This document shows, piece by piece, positions 1 to 7,048 of a stretch of 16,013 nucleotides of DNA (position 1 is the stretch's first letter; each line of letters opens with the position of its first letter). The stretch comes from an uncultured Lachnospiraceae bacterium. GTDB taxonomy: Bacteria > Bacillota > Clostridia > Lachnospirales > Lachnospiraceae. Location of the stretch: positions 1 through 16,013 of the forward strand of contig CANPZR010000029.1 in assembly GCA_947589175.1 (NCBI GenBank), read 5' to 3'. The notes beneath the pieces were generated by a model. It had not been told where the DNA came from, ran no database searches, and saw nothing but the letters and a program-made list of their open reading frames with translations. The position numbers and the translations under genes were made by a program.

Positions 1-18
1 TGAAAGAGGGGTGACAGG

Positions 19-1077
19 GTGAAGGATCTGAGAAGCCTTACCGAACAGGAAATGATAGAGACGGCCTCCGCCCTGGGGGAAAAGGCGTTTAGGGGCAGGC
101 AGCTCTTTGAGTGGGTGCACGGAAAACAGGCCTCCTCTCTGGAGGAGATGACGAATCTCCCGGCCAAGTTTCGAGAAAAATTAAAACAGGATTATATAAT
201 TTCGGGCGTGAGCATATTGAAAAAGCAGGTTTCCCGGAAAAAGGACACGGCCAAATACCTCTTTTCCCTGGAGGACGGCAACGTAATCGAGAGCGTGTGG
301 ATGAAGTACCGTCACGGCAACAGCGTCTGCGTCTCCTCGCAGGTGGGATGCCGCATGGGGTGCACGTTCTGCGCCTCGACGCTGACGGGACTGGCCCGGA
401 ATCTGACGGCCGGCGAGATGCTCTCCCAGGTCTATGAGATCCAGCGGGAGACGGGGGAGCGGGTCTCGAATATAATTGTGATGGGGATGGGGGAGCCGCT
501 CGACAACTATGACAATCTGATCCGGTTTATCCGGCTCTTATCCTGCGAGGGCGGCCTGCGCATCAGCCAGCGGAACATCACCGTGTCCACCTGCGGCCTG
601 GTGCCCGAGATCCGGCGGCTCATGGGGGAGGGGCTGCAGATCACGCTCGCCATCAGCCTCCACGCCCCCAACGACGAGATCCGCAGGCAGACCATGCCAA
701 TCGCGAAACGGTATTCCATGGACGAGATCATGGAGGCGTGCCGGGATTACTTTCAGGCGACCGGACGGCGCGTCACCTTTGAGTACAGCATGATCCGGGG
801 CGTCAACGACAGAGAGGCGCACGCGGAGGAGCTTGCCAGGCGCTGCGAGGGCATGAACTGCCACATCAATCTCATTCCCCTCAACGAGGTGAGGGAGCGC
901 GGCAATAAGAGATCCAGGGAAGAAGATATACGGCGCTTCAAATTAACACTTGAAAGATATCATAAAAATGTTACAATAAGAAGGGAGATGGGCAGTGACA
1001 TTGACGCTGCCTGCGGTCAGTTACGAAAGAAATATCTGAACCAGACCGAAAGAAATCCGGAGGAGGTCAAACTGTGA
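19..1077 (+). CDS. rlmN: RlmN, dual-specificity 23S rRNA (A2503-C2) / tRNA (A37-C2) methyltransferase, radical SAM
   Basis: This cytosolic radical-SAM enzyme methylates C2 of A2503 in 23S rRNA and of A37 in some tRNAs. The 352 residues show the radical-SAM cluster motif C111-x3-C115-x2-C118, followed by the SAM-binding GMGEP at 156-160 and the conserved ISLHAPND stretch near 212-219. C332, in the motif GSDIDAACGQL, matches the cysteine that carries the transient methyl group in this family. Length is normal for RlmN, and the operon setting argues for the housekeeping enzyme rather than the resistance paralogue Cfr. The start is a GTG preceded at about 8 bases by AGAGGGG. The end overlaps the next gene by 4 bases (GTGA), which suggests translational coupling. 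The upstream gene lies outside the window; in related genomes it is often rsmB, but that cannot be seen here. Confidence 0.96.
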   Translation: MKDLRSLTEQEMIETASALGEKAFRGRQLFEWVHGKQASSLEEMTNLPAKFREKLKQDYIISGVSILKKQVSRKKDTAKYLFSLEDGNVIESVWMKYRHGNSVCVSSQVGCRMGCTFCASTLTGLARNLTAGEMLSQVYEIQRETGERVSNIIVMGMGEPLDNYDNLIRFIRLLSCEGGLRISQRNITVSTCGLVPEIRRLMGEGLQITLAISLHAPNDEIRRQTMPIAKRYSMDEIMEACRDYFQATGRRVTFEYSMIRGVNDREAHAEELARRCEGMNCHINLIPLNEVRERGNKRSREEDIRRFKLTLERYHKNVTIRREMGSDIDAACGQLRKKYLNQTERNPEEVKL

Positions 1078-1793
1078 ATACATTTTCCATAACAGATACG
1101 GGACGTGTGCGAGTCAACAACCAGGACAGCGTGTTCTGTGAAGAAAATGCTGTTGGGAGTTTTCCGAATCTGTTTATTGTGGCCGACGGCATGGGAGGCC
1201 ACAGAGCCGGCGACACGGCTTCCAGAATGTGCGTAGAGGAGGCTGCGAGAAAGATCCGTTCCTCAGAAAAGAGGACGCCGGTGGGCATCTTTGAAGAGGC
1301 GGTATCCACGGCCAACCGCGCCATTTACAGGCAGGCTATGCTGCATGCGGAGCTGTCCGGGATGGGCACGACTATGGTGGCGGCCACGGTGGAGAAAGAA
1401 TCCGCTTACATCGTGAATATAGGCGATTCCCGCCTGTATCAGATGAGGGAGGAGCTCAGGCAGATTACGGTGGATCATTCTTTGGTCGAAGAGATGGTCC
1501 AGTCGGGAGAGATTCAGAAGGACAAGATGCGCACGCATCCCAATAAAAATATTATTACACGGGCCCTTGGAGCCGATGAGTATGTCCGGCCGGACTACTT
1601 TGAAATCGAAGTGATGCAGGGGGACGTGCTTTTGTTGTGTTCAGACGGATTGACCAATATGCTGGAGGATCAGCGCATAGAGAACATATTGAAACACAGG
1701 GATAATCTTGAACAGGCAGGCCGGGAGCTTGTAAAGCAGGCCAATGAAGCTGGGGGAAAGGATAATATCAGCGTAATTCTGATCCAGATCTAG
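1074..1793 (+). CDS. stp: PP2C-family (PPM) Ser/Thr protein phosphatase, Stp/PrpC type
   Basis: A 239-residue metal-dependent cytosolic phosphatase that removes phosphate from Ser/Thr of proteins, typically reversing the adjacent PASTA kinase. All PP2C motifs are present in order: the N-terminal DTGRVRVNNQDS (D18), VADGMGGH (metal ligands D38 and G39), SGMGTT at 95-100, NIGDSRLY (D118), the DHSLVEEMVQSGEI flap region, NIITRALG at 159-166, LLCSDGL (D191), and the C-terminal GGKDNISVI (D230, N231). Length and motif set fit the minimal bacterial Stp/PrpC class without extra domains. It starts with GTG inside the stop of rlmN, with GGAGGAGG about 7 bases upstream. It lies 46 bases before the kinase gene, the standard phosphatase/kinase pairing. 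The alternative name prpC is equally suitable. Confidence 0.95.
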   Translation: MNTFSITDTGRVRVNNQDSVFCEENAVGSFPNLFIVADGMGGHRAGDTASRMCVEEAARKIRSSEKRTPVGIFEEAVSTANRAIYRQAMLHAELSGMGTTMVAATVEKESAYIVNIGDSRLYQMREELRQITVDHSLVEEMVQSGEIQKDKMRTHPNKNIITRALGADEYVRPDYFEIEVMQGDVLLLCSDGLTNMLEDQRIENILKHRDNLEQAGRELVKQANEAGGKDNISVILIQI

Positions 1794-1815
1794 GGAGCGG
1801 GCTTCGCGCGCTTCC
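1793..1815 (+). other. Small intercistronic hairpin between phosphatase and kinase genes
   Basis: GGGAGCG (1793-1799) can pair with CGCTTCC (1809-1815) as 7 pairs including one G-U, with a 9-base loop. It begins on the last base of the phosphatase stop codon and ends 14 bases before the GGAGGT ribosome binding site of the kinase gene. No T-run follows, so it does not look like a terminator. It may be chance, or it may affect the relative translation of phosphatase and kinase. Confidence 0.3.
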
Positions 1816-1839
1816 ATCTGGGAATGAACGGAGGTAAAT

Positions 1840-3894
1840 ATGATTAATATAGGAACACTGATCGGCAATCGCTATGAGGTGATCGAAAAGATCGGCACAG
1901 GCGGCATGGCGGACGTGTACCGCGCCAAGGATCATAGACTGAACCGTTTTGTGGCGATCAAGGTGTTGAAAAGCGAATATTGCGAGGATACCAAATTTGT
2001 CACGAAATTCAGGCAGGAGGCGCAGGCCATCGCCTGCATGTCCCATCCGAATATCGTGGGCATTTATGACGTAGGCGAAGACCAGGGGATGCATTTTATT
2101 GTCATGGAGTTAGTGGACGGCATTACCCTGAAAAAATATATTGAAAAAAAGGGAAAACTCTCGGTGCGGGAGGCGGTGGGAATCAGCCTCCAGATTGCCG
2201 GCGGCCTTGAAGCGGCCCACAACAACCACATCATCCACCGGGACATCAAGCCGCAGAACATCCTGATTTCCAAGGACGGCACGGCAAAGGTGACGGATTT
2301 CGGCATTGCCAAGGCGGCCAGCTCCAACACTATTACGGCCAGCGCCATGGGATCGGTGCACTACATCTCGCCGGAGCAGGCCAGAGGGGGCTTCAGCGAT
2401 GAGAAGAGCGACGTGTACTCTGTGGGCGTCACCATGTATGAGATGCTCTCGGGAACGCTTCCCTTTACCGGGGAGAGCGCCGTGGCCGTGGCCCTGGCTC
2501 ACATTCAGGAGGACGCGGTTCCGCTGGCGGCGATGGACGCCACGATTCCGCGGGGCTTAAGCAATATCGTTGCCAAGTGTATGCAGAAGAAGACGGAGCT
2601 GCGCTATCCGTCGGCGGCGGATCTCATTGCCGACTTAAAGATGTTTTTGCAGGATCCATCCGGGGAGTACGGCGTCATTCGTCCCCTGTATGAAAATTCA
2701 GAGACGATTTTTATTCCCAGCGGCGACGTGGACAAGATCAAGGCGGCGTCCGGGAAGTCCGCGCCGGATGAGCCGGACCGGAGGATGGACGAGGACGAGG
2801 AGTCCGAGGGCGATGTGGATCCGAAGCTGGAAAAGGCGCTTATTATCGGCAGCATCGTAGTGGCTATTATCATCGGTATTGTCATTATATATATGTTAGG
2901 TAAATTTATCGGCCTGTGGGGGGCGTCCTCCCATGTGCCCACGGCGCCCACGCCCTCGGCCGGGACCGAGGCGACGGCCACTCCGGGAATTTCAGGGAGC
3001 TCTCCGGACGAGGAGCAGACGACGGTTCCCGAGATTCACGACCTTGTCAAGGACGAGGCCATTGTAGAGCTGGAGAATAGCGGGCTTCAGTACAAATTTA
3101 CCGAACAGGAATCCGACACGGTAGAGGAGGGTCATGTAATCGGCTCCAATCCGGAAGAGGGCTCTACGGTGGAAAAGAATACAAGAGTTGAGGTGTATAT
3201 CAGTTCCGGGCCGGTGAAGGTAGGCGTGCCTACGGTGATGAACTACCCGGAGGACGAGGCGACGGGGATACTGGAATCCGCCGGATTTAAAGTGAAGAAC
3301 GGCGGCACGGTATACAGCGACACGGTACAGGAGGGACTGGTAGCCTACTCAGATCCCAAGGGCGGCGCCAAGGTAGTGCCCGGCTCCACCATTACCCTGT
3401 ATATCAGCAAGGGACCGGAGAAGACGACCGGTTTTGTGCCGGATATGATCGGCATGACTGAAAAGCAGGCCAAGAAGGCGCTGAAGGCAGAGGGTCTTGA
3501 ACTCGGAAGGGTCAGCTACGCCAACTCGGAAAATGTAAGGAAGAACCGGGTATGCCTCCAGAGCAAGGCGGAGGGCTCCGAGGTCGAGAAGGGAACTTCC
3601 GTGGATATCACGCTGAGTCTGGGACCGGAAAAGACATACAGCTACTACAGCAATCCGGTTATTATAGACAATCCTTTTGAATTTGAGACAGATCCGGCGT
3701 CCACGTTTAAATTTGTGCTGGTTCAGGACAGCCAGACAACGACGGTGAAGGAAGTGAAGCTCTCCTTCTCGGATTTCCCCTATACGATTACGGACGTCAA
3801 GGGGAGCAGCGCCTCCCAGGGCGAGCTGATCGTGTACCGGGACGGCAGGCGTGTGGAGACATATGATATCACATTCCGCCAGGTGGAAGACTAG
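1840..3894 (+). CDS. prkC: PASTA-domain Ser/Thr protein kinase (PrkC/StkP/PknB type)
   Basis: A 684-residue single-pass membrane kinase that senses muropeptide or lipid II outside and phosphorylates cytosolic targets. The kinase domain spans about 11-270: glycine loop IGTGGMADVY, K41, E60, catalytic HRDIKPQN (D135, N140), DFG at 153-155, an activation loop with Thr/Ser at 164, 166 and 168, and SPE at 177-179. A charged juxtamembrane stretch (about 305-330) precedes one transmembrane helix at about 333-355 and a Thr/Pro/Ser-rich linker. Three PASTA repeats follow at about 396-458, 463-526 and 532-596, each ending in a (S/K/L)GP motif. The last about 88 residues form a non-PASTA extracellular tail that I do not recognise. 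GGAGGT lies 4 bases before the ATG. The partner phosphatase is immediately upstream and rsgA follows after 2 bases. Confidence 0.96.
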   Translation: MINIGTLIGNRYEVIEKIGTGGMADVYRAKDHRLNRFVAIKVLKSEYCEDTKFVTKFRQEAQAIACMSHPNIVGIYDVGEDQGMHFIVMELVDGITLKKYIEKKGKLSVREAVGISLQIAGGLEAAHNNHIIHRDIKPQNILISKDGTAKVTDFGIAKAASSNTITASAMGSVHYISPEQARGGFSDEKSDVYSVGVTMYEMLSGTLPFTGESAVAVALAHIQEDAVPLAAMDATIPRGLSNIVAKCMQKKTELRYPSAADLIADLKMFLQDPSGEYGVIRPLYENSETIFIPSGDVDKIKAASGKSAPDEPDRRMDEDEESEGDVDPKLEKALIIGSIVVAIIIGIVIIYMLGKFIGLWGASSHVPTAPTPSAGTEATATPGISGSSPDEEQTTVPEIHDLVKDEAIVELENSGLQYKFTEQESDTVEEGHVIGSNPEEGSTVEKNTRVEVYISSGPVKVGVPTVMNYPEDEATGILESAGFKVKNGGTVYSDTVQEGLVAYSDPKGGAKVVPGSTITLYISKGPEKTTGFVPDMIGMTEKQAKKALKAEGLELGRVSYANSENVRKNRVCLQSKAEGSEVEKGTSVDITLSLGPEKTYSYYSNPVIIDNPFEFETDPASTFKFVLVQDSQTTTVKEVKLSFSDFPYTITDVKGSSASQGELIVYRDGRRVETYDITFRQVED

Positions 3895-3896
3895 GC

Positions 3897-4796
3897 ATGA
3901 AGGGGAAAATCATCAAGGGAATCGGGGGATTTTACTATGTCTGGTGCGAGGACAACGGCGTTTATGAGTGCCAGGCCCGGGGAATTTTCCGAAAAGAGGG
4001 CATAAAGCCCCTACCGGGAGACAACGTGGAGATTCAGGTGTTAGACGGGGAGAATTTTCTTGGAAGCATAGAAAAAATACTCCCCCGGACAGGAGAACTC
4101 ATCCGGCCGGCCGTGGCCAACGTGGATCAGGCCGTGGTGATTTTTGCCCTGAAAAATCCGGCGCCCCATCTGAACCTCTTAGACCGCTTTTTGCTGATGA
4201 TGGAGCGGCAGGGGATAGATACGGTGGTCTGCTTCAGTAAGCGGGACCTGGTATCCGGGGAGGAAGAAAAGGCGCTCACGGACATATATGAAACATGCGC
4301 GGGGAGGGTCATCCCTTTCAGCAATAAGGATCTGTCGGGACTGGATCGGATCCGGCAGTGTCTCTACGGGAAGACCAGCGTTCTGGCCGGCCCGTCGGGC
4401 GTGGGCAAATCCAGCCTGCTGAACCGTATTTTTCCGGAGGCGGAGTCCGAGACGGGAGACGTCAGCCGGAAGATCGGCCGGGGAAGGCACACCACAAGGC
4501 ACTCCGAATTATTTTACATCGGGAACCGCACGTTTCTCGTTGACACGCCGGGATTCAGCTCGCTGCAGGTTCCGGATATGCCCAAAGAGGAGCTGTGCCG
4601 ACACATGAGAGAATTCATTCCCTGGGAGGGAATGTGCCGATATCAGCCCTGCTCCCACATTCACGAGCCGGGCTGCAAGATAAAGGAAAAGCTGGAGGCG
4701 GGGGAGCTCTGCCAGAGCCGCTACGACAGCTACGTTCAGATGTATGGGGAACTGGCAGAGAATGAGAGAAGGAAAAGGGGGAGAAGCAAGAGATGA
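3897..4796 (+). CDS. rsgA: RsgA (YloQ/YjeQ), small-ribosomal-subunit biogenesis GTPase
   Basis: A 299-residue circularly permuted GTPase that helps late maturation of the 30S subunit. An OB-fold region covers about 1-70. The GTPase motifs then come in permuted order: G4 as SKRD (114-117), G1 GPSGVGKS (165-172), G2 region RGRHTT (195-200), and G3 DTPG (216-219). The C-terminal zinc-binding domain is intact as C247-x4-C252-x-H254-x5-C260. The first G4 residue is Ser rather than the canonical Asn (NKxD), a variation I note but do not consider disabling. The protein ends in a basic tail (RRKRGRSKR). Its ATG lies 2 bases after the kinase stop, and its stop overlaps the start of rpe (ATGA), so kinase, rsgA and rpe are probably co-translated. 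Confidence 0.96.
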   Translation: MKGKIIKGIGGFYYVWCEDNGVYECQARGIFRKEGIKPLPGDNVEIQVLDGENFLGSIEKILPRTGELIRPAVANVDQAVVIFALKNPAPHLNLLDRFLLMMERQGIDTVVCFSKRDLVSGEEEKALTDIYETCAGRVIPFSNKDLSGLDRIRQCLYGKTSVLAGPSGVGKSSLLNRIFPEAESETGDVSRKIGRGRHTTRHSELFYIGNRTFLVDTPGFSSLQVPDMPKEELCRHMREFIPWEGMCRYQPCSHIHEPGCKIKEKLEAGELCQSRYDSYVQMYGELAENERRKRGRSKR

Positions 4797-5452
4797 GGTA
4801 TAAACTTTCGCCGTCCATCCTGGCGGCAGATATTTCCCGCCTGGGGGAGCAGATCGAAGAGGTTGAGAGGGCCGGGGCCGAATATGTACATATCGACGTC
4901 ATGGACGGGATGTTCGTCCCCAATATCTCCTTTGGACTTCCGGTCGTGAAGGGGCTTCGGAAGCGTTCCGATCTTTTCTTTGACGTGCACCTGATGGTGC
5001 AGGAGCCGGTTCGCTACGTGGAGCGCTTTGCCATGGACGGGGCGGACGGAATCACGGTTCACGCCGAAGCCTGCGGCAACCTGGCGGAGACGCTGAATGT
5101 GATTCGGAACCTGGGGAAAAAGCCGGCGGTAGCCATCAGCCCGAACACGGGGATTCAGTGCGTGCTTCCGGTGCTTGACAAGGTGTCCATGGTCCTGGTG
5201 ATGACAGTCCATCCGGGATACGGCGGTCAGAGCATTATTACGGAGACCTTTGACAAGGTGAGGGGGCTGCGCGACATCGTGGACGAGAGAGGCCTGGATG
5301 TGGACATCGAGGTGGACGGGGGCGTCAGTCTTGACAATGTGAGAGAAATCATGGACGCGGGAGCCAATGTCTTTGTGGTGGGAACCAAGATTTTCGAGGG
5401 TGAGATAGAGAAAAACGTAAAAGATTTTGAAAAAATATTTCATAATTTCTAA
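4793..5452 (+). CDS. rpe: Ribulose-phosphate 3-epimerase
   Basis: A 219-residue TIM-barrel enzyme that interconverts ribulose 5-phosphate and xylulose 5-phosphate in the pentose phosphate pathway in the cytosol. Signature motifs are present: LSPSILAAD near the N-terminus, HIDVMDG (H33 and D35, metal ligand and catalytic acid), FDVHLMV (H66), VHPGYGGQ near 139-146, VDGGVS with the second catalytic D175, and GTKIF as the phosphate-binding strand. Length is normal. Its ATG overlaps the rsgA stop by 4 bases, with a purine-rich GGGGAGAAG upstream. In many related genomes a thiamine pyrophosphokinase gene (thiN) follows; here there is a 150-base gap and then a lipoprotein gene, so the operon seems to end with rpe. 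Confidence 0.96.
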   Translation: MRYKLSPSILAADISRLGEQIEEVERAGAEYVHIDVMDGMFVPNISFGLPVVKGLRKRSDLFFDVHLMVQEPVRYVERFAMDGADGITVHAEACGNLAETLNVIRNLGKKPAVAISPNTGIQCVLPVLDKVSMVLVMTVHPGYGGQSIITETFDKVRGLRDIVDERGLDVDIEVDGGVSLDNVREIMDAGANVFVVGTKIFEGEIEKNVKDFEKIFHNF

Positions 5453-5490
5453 AAAAGTCATTTTTGTTCTATGTTATGATGCCAAAATGA

Positions 5491-5516
5491 TGCAATTGAG
5501 CGGTATAATGCAATTG
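5491..5516 (+). promoter_or_regulatory. Candidate promoter -10 flanked by an 8-base direct repeat, upstream of the lipoprotein gene
   Basis: A consensus TATAAT lies at 5504-5509. It is bracketed by two identical TGCAATTG copies (5491-5498 and 5509-5516, start to start 18 bases), each containing the palindrome CAATTG. There is no good -35 at the usual distance: positions 5480-5486 read TGCCAAA. A weak -35 with a symmetric repeat over the -10 and start region would suit a regulated promoter or an operator, but this is inference. Transcription would begin near 5516, just before the hairpin at 5522. Confidence 0.45.
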
Positions 5517-5521
5517 TAGAA

Positions 5522-5551
5522 GCCCCGGACAGAGGAGGTTCTGACCGGGGC
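5522..5551 (+). other. Leader hairpin (possible weak terminator of rpe operon or 5' UTR element)
   Basis: GCCCCGG (5522-5528) pairs perfectly with CCGGGGC (5545-5551). After an A-A mismatch, CAGA (5530-5533) pairs with TCTG (5540-5543), leaving the hexaloop GGAGGT, which itself resembles a ribosome binding site. The following bases (GTTAAATTTG) are a poor T-run, so termination efficiency would be low. The hairpin lies between rpe and the lipoprotein gene and could be the rpe operon terminator, a 5' stabilising stem of the next transcript, or both. Confidence 0.5.
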
Positions 5552-5602
5552 GTTAAATTTGTATGCAATGGAGAGCGTAAATGCTCAGAACAGGAGGGTG
5601 TT

Positions 5603-6946
5603 ATGAAATTCTGGAAAAAAATCACGGCAATTTTCATGGCGGCGTCAGTGATGATGCTGAGCGCCTGCGGAGCAGAACAGAACGATGGAGCGGACGGACA
5701 GGATGAGACGGCTTATCGCACAGAGATAACACAGGAGGAGATGGAAAGCGGCTTTGCCTCTTTTGAGATGAGCGAGTCGCTGACTGTGCAGGCCCGTATA
5801 ACGCCGCCGGAGAAGTATGAAAAGGGACTGGCGTCCTATTACTGCCAGTTTTTTGACGAGCCGGCCGCGGGAACCGTGTCCGGGCACGACAGAGGGCAGT
5901 GGGAGAAGATGCTGGCTGAGATCCTGCCGGGAAGTTTTGAGGGAAAAGGCTTTCCGAAAAAGAAGAAAAGCAGCTGCCTTCAGAAATATAAAAGCGAGTC
6001 CGGCGTCCCCTATGTGTTTGATGTGATATGGAGGGGGAATAAGGAGTATTACAAGAAGCATACGGATGACAAGGGAGAAAAATTTTTTGCGCCCACAATC
6101 CAGATTCAGAGAGAGGAGGGCGGAGAGGATTATTTTTCCAATATATACATCGCTTGGGATATTCGCTGTGTTGTTCCGGATTACCAGGAGACAAATGATT
6201 TGCCTTTTCCCATAGACCAGGAGAAAGAAGCGGAAAAAATACGGACGTTTCTGGAAAAGGCATCCGGCCGCAAGATCTGCAGCGAGTATGATGTGGTCTC
6301 GTATAATAAAGAAAATACAGATAAATATTATTCGCATTATTCCTCATTGACCGAGGAGGATATGGCCGGGATAGACGAGGAGGACGGCTTGGATGAGGAC
6401 TGGGAGAAGGAAAGCTGCGCGTGCTTTATGTTCTTTTACGATATTGACGGCCTTCCCTTCAGAAATACGAATGTCCATTATGCCATTCCGGTCGGACAGG
6501 ACTGCGACGCCCTTTGTTATTACTCGTATAATTCAAATGACAGTGAGCTGACCGCGGTCGGGGAGCCGATGCAGGCGGTTGTTGCCAATAAGAACGGGAT
6601 TATGGGCATGCGATACAGCAATCAGATGGGAGCAGGGAAAGTTTTTAAAGAGCGTGAGGCGGTAATCGGGCCGAATGAGGTGCTGAAAGGGGTCAATGAG
6701 TACTATGAAGACCATCTGAACCTGCTGGAGGGCGAGACGCGCGTGACGGATATTCAGCTGATATATACAGGTTATTTCGACAAGGATCCGAAGACGGAGC
6801 TGATAACGCCTATTATTATTCCCGCGTGGATCATTACGGTTCATGACGGAACGCCTAACCGGAGCGGAACATATCAGTTTGTTTACGATGCCTATACGGG
6901 GCAGGCCCTGGCTATCGCGGAAAGGGAAAGCTCGATACTGCAATAG
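5603..6946 (+). CDS. Uncharacterised secreted lipoprotein
   Basis: I do not recognise a named family. The 447-residue product has a lipoprotein signal peptide: basic start MKFWKK, a short hydrophobic core, and lipobox LSAC with C22 as the lipid-anchored residue. It should sit on the outer face of the cytoplasmic membrane. The mature part is hydrophilic and rich in Glu, Asp and Tyr, with an acidic stretch near 249-272 and no transmembrane segment. Near the C-terminus (about 395-440) the pattern IIPAWIITV ... YQFVYDAYTGQAL resembles the end of PepSY/YycI-like folds, where a strand with P-x-W precedes a DAxTG turn; this is a shape resemblance only. AGGAGGG lies 4 bases before the ATG. It is separated from rpe by 150 bases and from the next gene by about 100 bases, with promoter signals on both sides, so it is probably monocistronic. 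Confidence 0.85.
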   Translation: MKFWKKITAIFMAASVMMLSACGAEQNDGADGQDETAYRTEITQEEMESGFASFEMSESLTVQARITPPEKYEKGLASYYCQFFDEPAAGTVSGHDRGQWEKMLAEILPGSFEGKGFPKKKKSSCLQKYKSESGVPYVFDVIWRGNKEYYKKHTDDKGEKFFAPTIQIQREEGGEDYFSNIYIAWDIRCVVPDYQETNDLPFPIDQEKEAEKIRTFLEKASGRKICSEYDVVSYNKENTDKYYSHYSSLTEEDMAGIDEEDGLDEDWEKESCACFMFFYDIDGLPFRNTNVHYAIPVGQDCDALCYYSYNSNDSELTAVGEPMQAVVANKNGIMGMRYSNQMGAGKVFKEREAVIGPNEVLKGVNEYYEDHLNLLEGETRVTDIQLIYTGYFDKDPKTELITPIIIPAWIITVHDGTPNRSGTYQFVYDAYTGQALAIAERESSILQ

Positions 6947-6980
6947 GCTTTTCTGTCGGAAACGCATGTACATTTGCCGA

Positions 6981-7009
6981 TTGACGAATGAAACATACAA
7001 AGGTATAAT
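6981..7009 (+). promoter_or_regulatory. Sigma-A-type promoter of the large secreted protein gene
   Basis: TTGACG (6981-6986), a 17-base spacer and TATAAT (7004-7009) form a near-consensus housekeeping promoter. It lies about 40 bases before the start codon, inside the 100-base gap after the lipoprotein gene. Expected transcription start is near 7016, giving a short leader of about 33 bases. No clear terminator precedes it, so readthrough from the lipoprotein gene is possible. Confidence 0.85.
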
Positions 7010-7048
7010 TTTGTTATAAAATCGGAGAAATAAAGGAGGTACATGGTT

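Noticed and set aside
1..18. End of an upstream gene (TGA at 1-3).
   Set aside because: Too few bases to tell a real stop codon from chance.
19..1077. Identification of the first gene as Cfr, a ribosome-methylating resistance enzyme.
   Set aside because: The housekeeping operon context, length and normal RlmN motifs favour RlmN; nothing suggests a mobile origin.
5487..5519. A 10-codon frame (MMQLSGIMQL) as a possible leader peptide before the lipoprotein gene.
   Set aside because: It contains the TATAAT itself, lies upstream of the probable start point and lacks a ribosome binding site.
5634..6347. Two overlapping minus-strand frames of about 230 codons opposite the lipoprotein gene.
   Set aside because: The plus-strand frame has a lipobox, ribosome binding site and promoter; the antisense frames have none and no recognisable features.
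7043..7048. ATG at 7043 as the start of the large secreted protein.
   Set aside because: GGAGGT ends only 2 bases before it; the ATG at 7049 has ideal 8-base spacing and gives a normal signal peptide.
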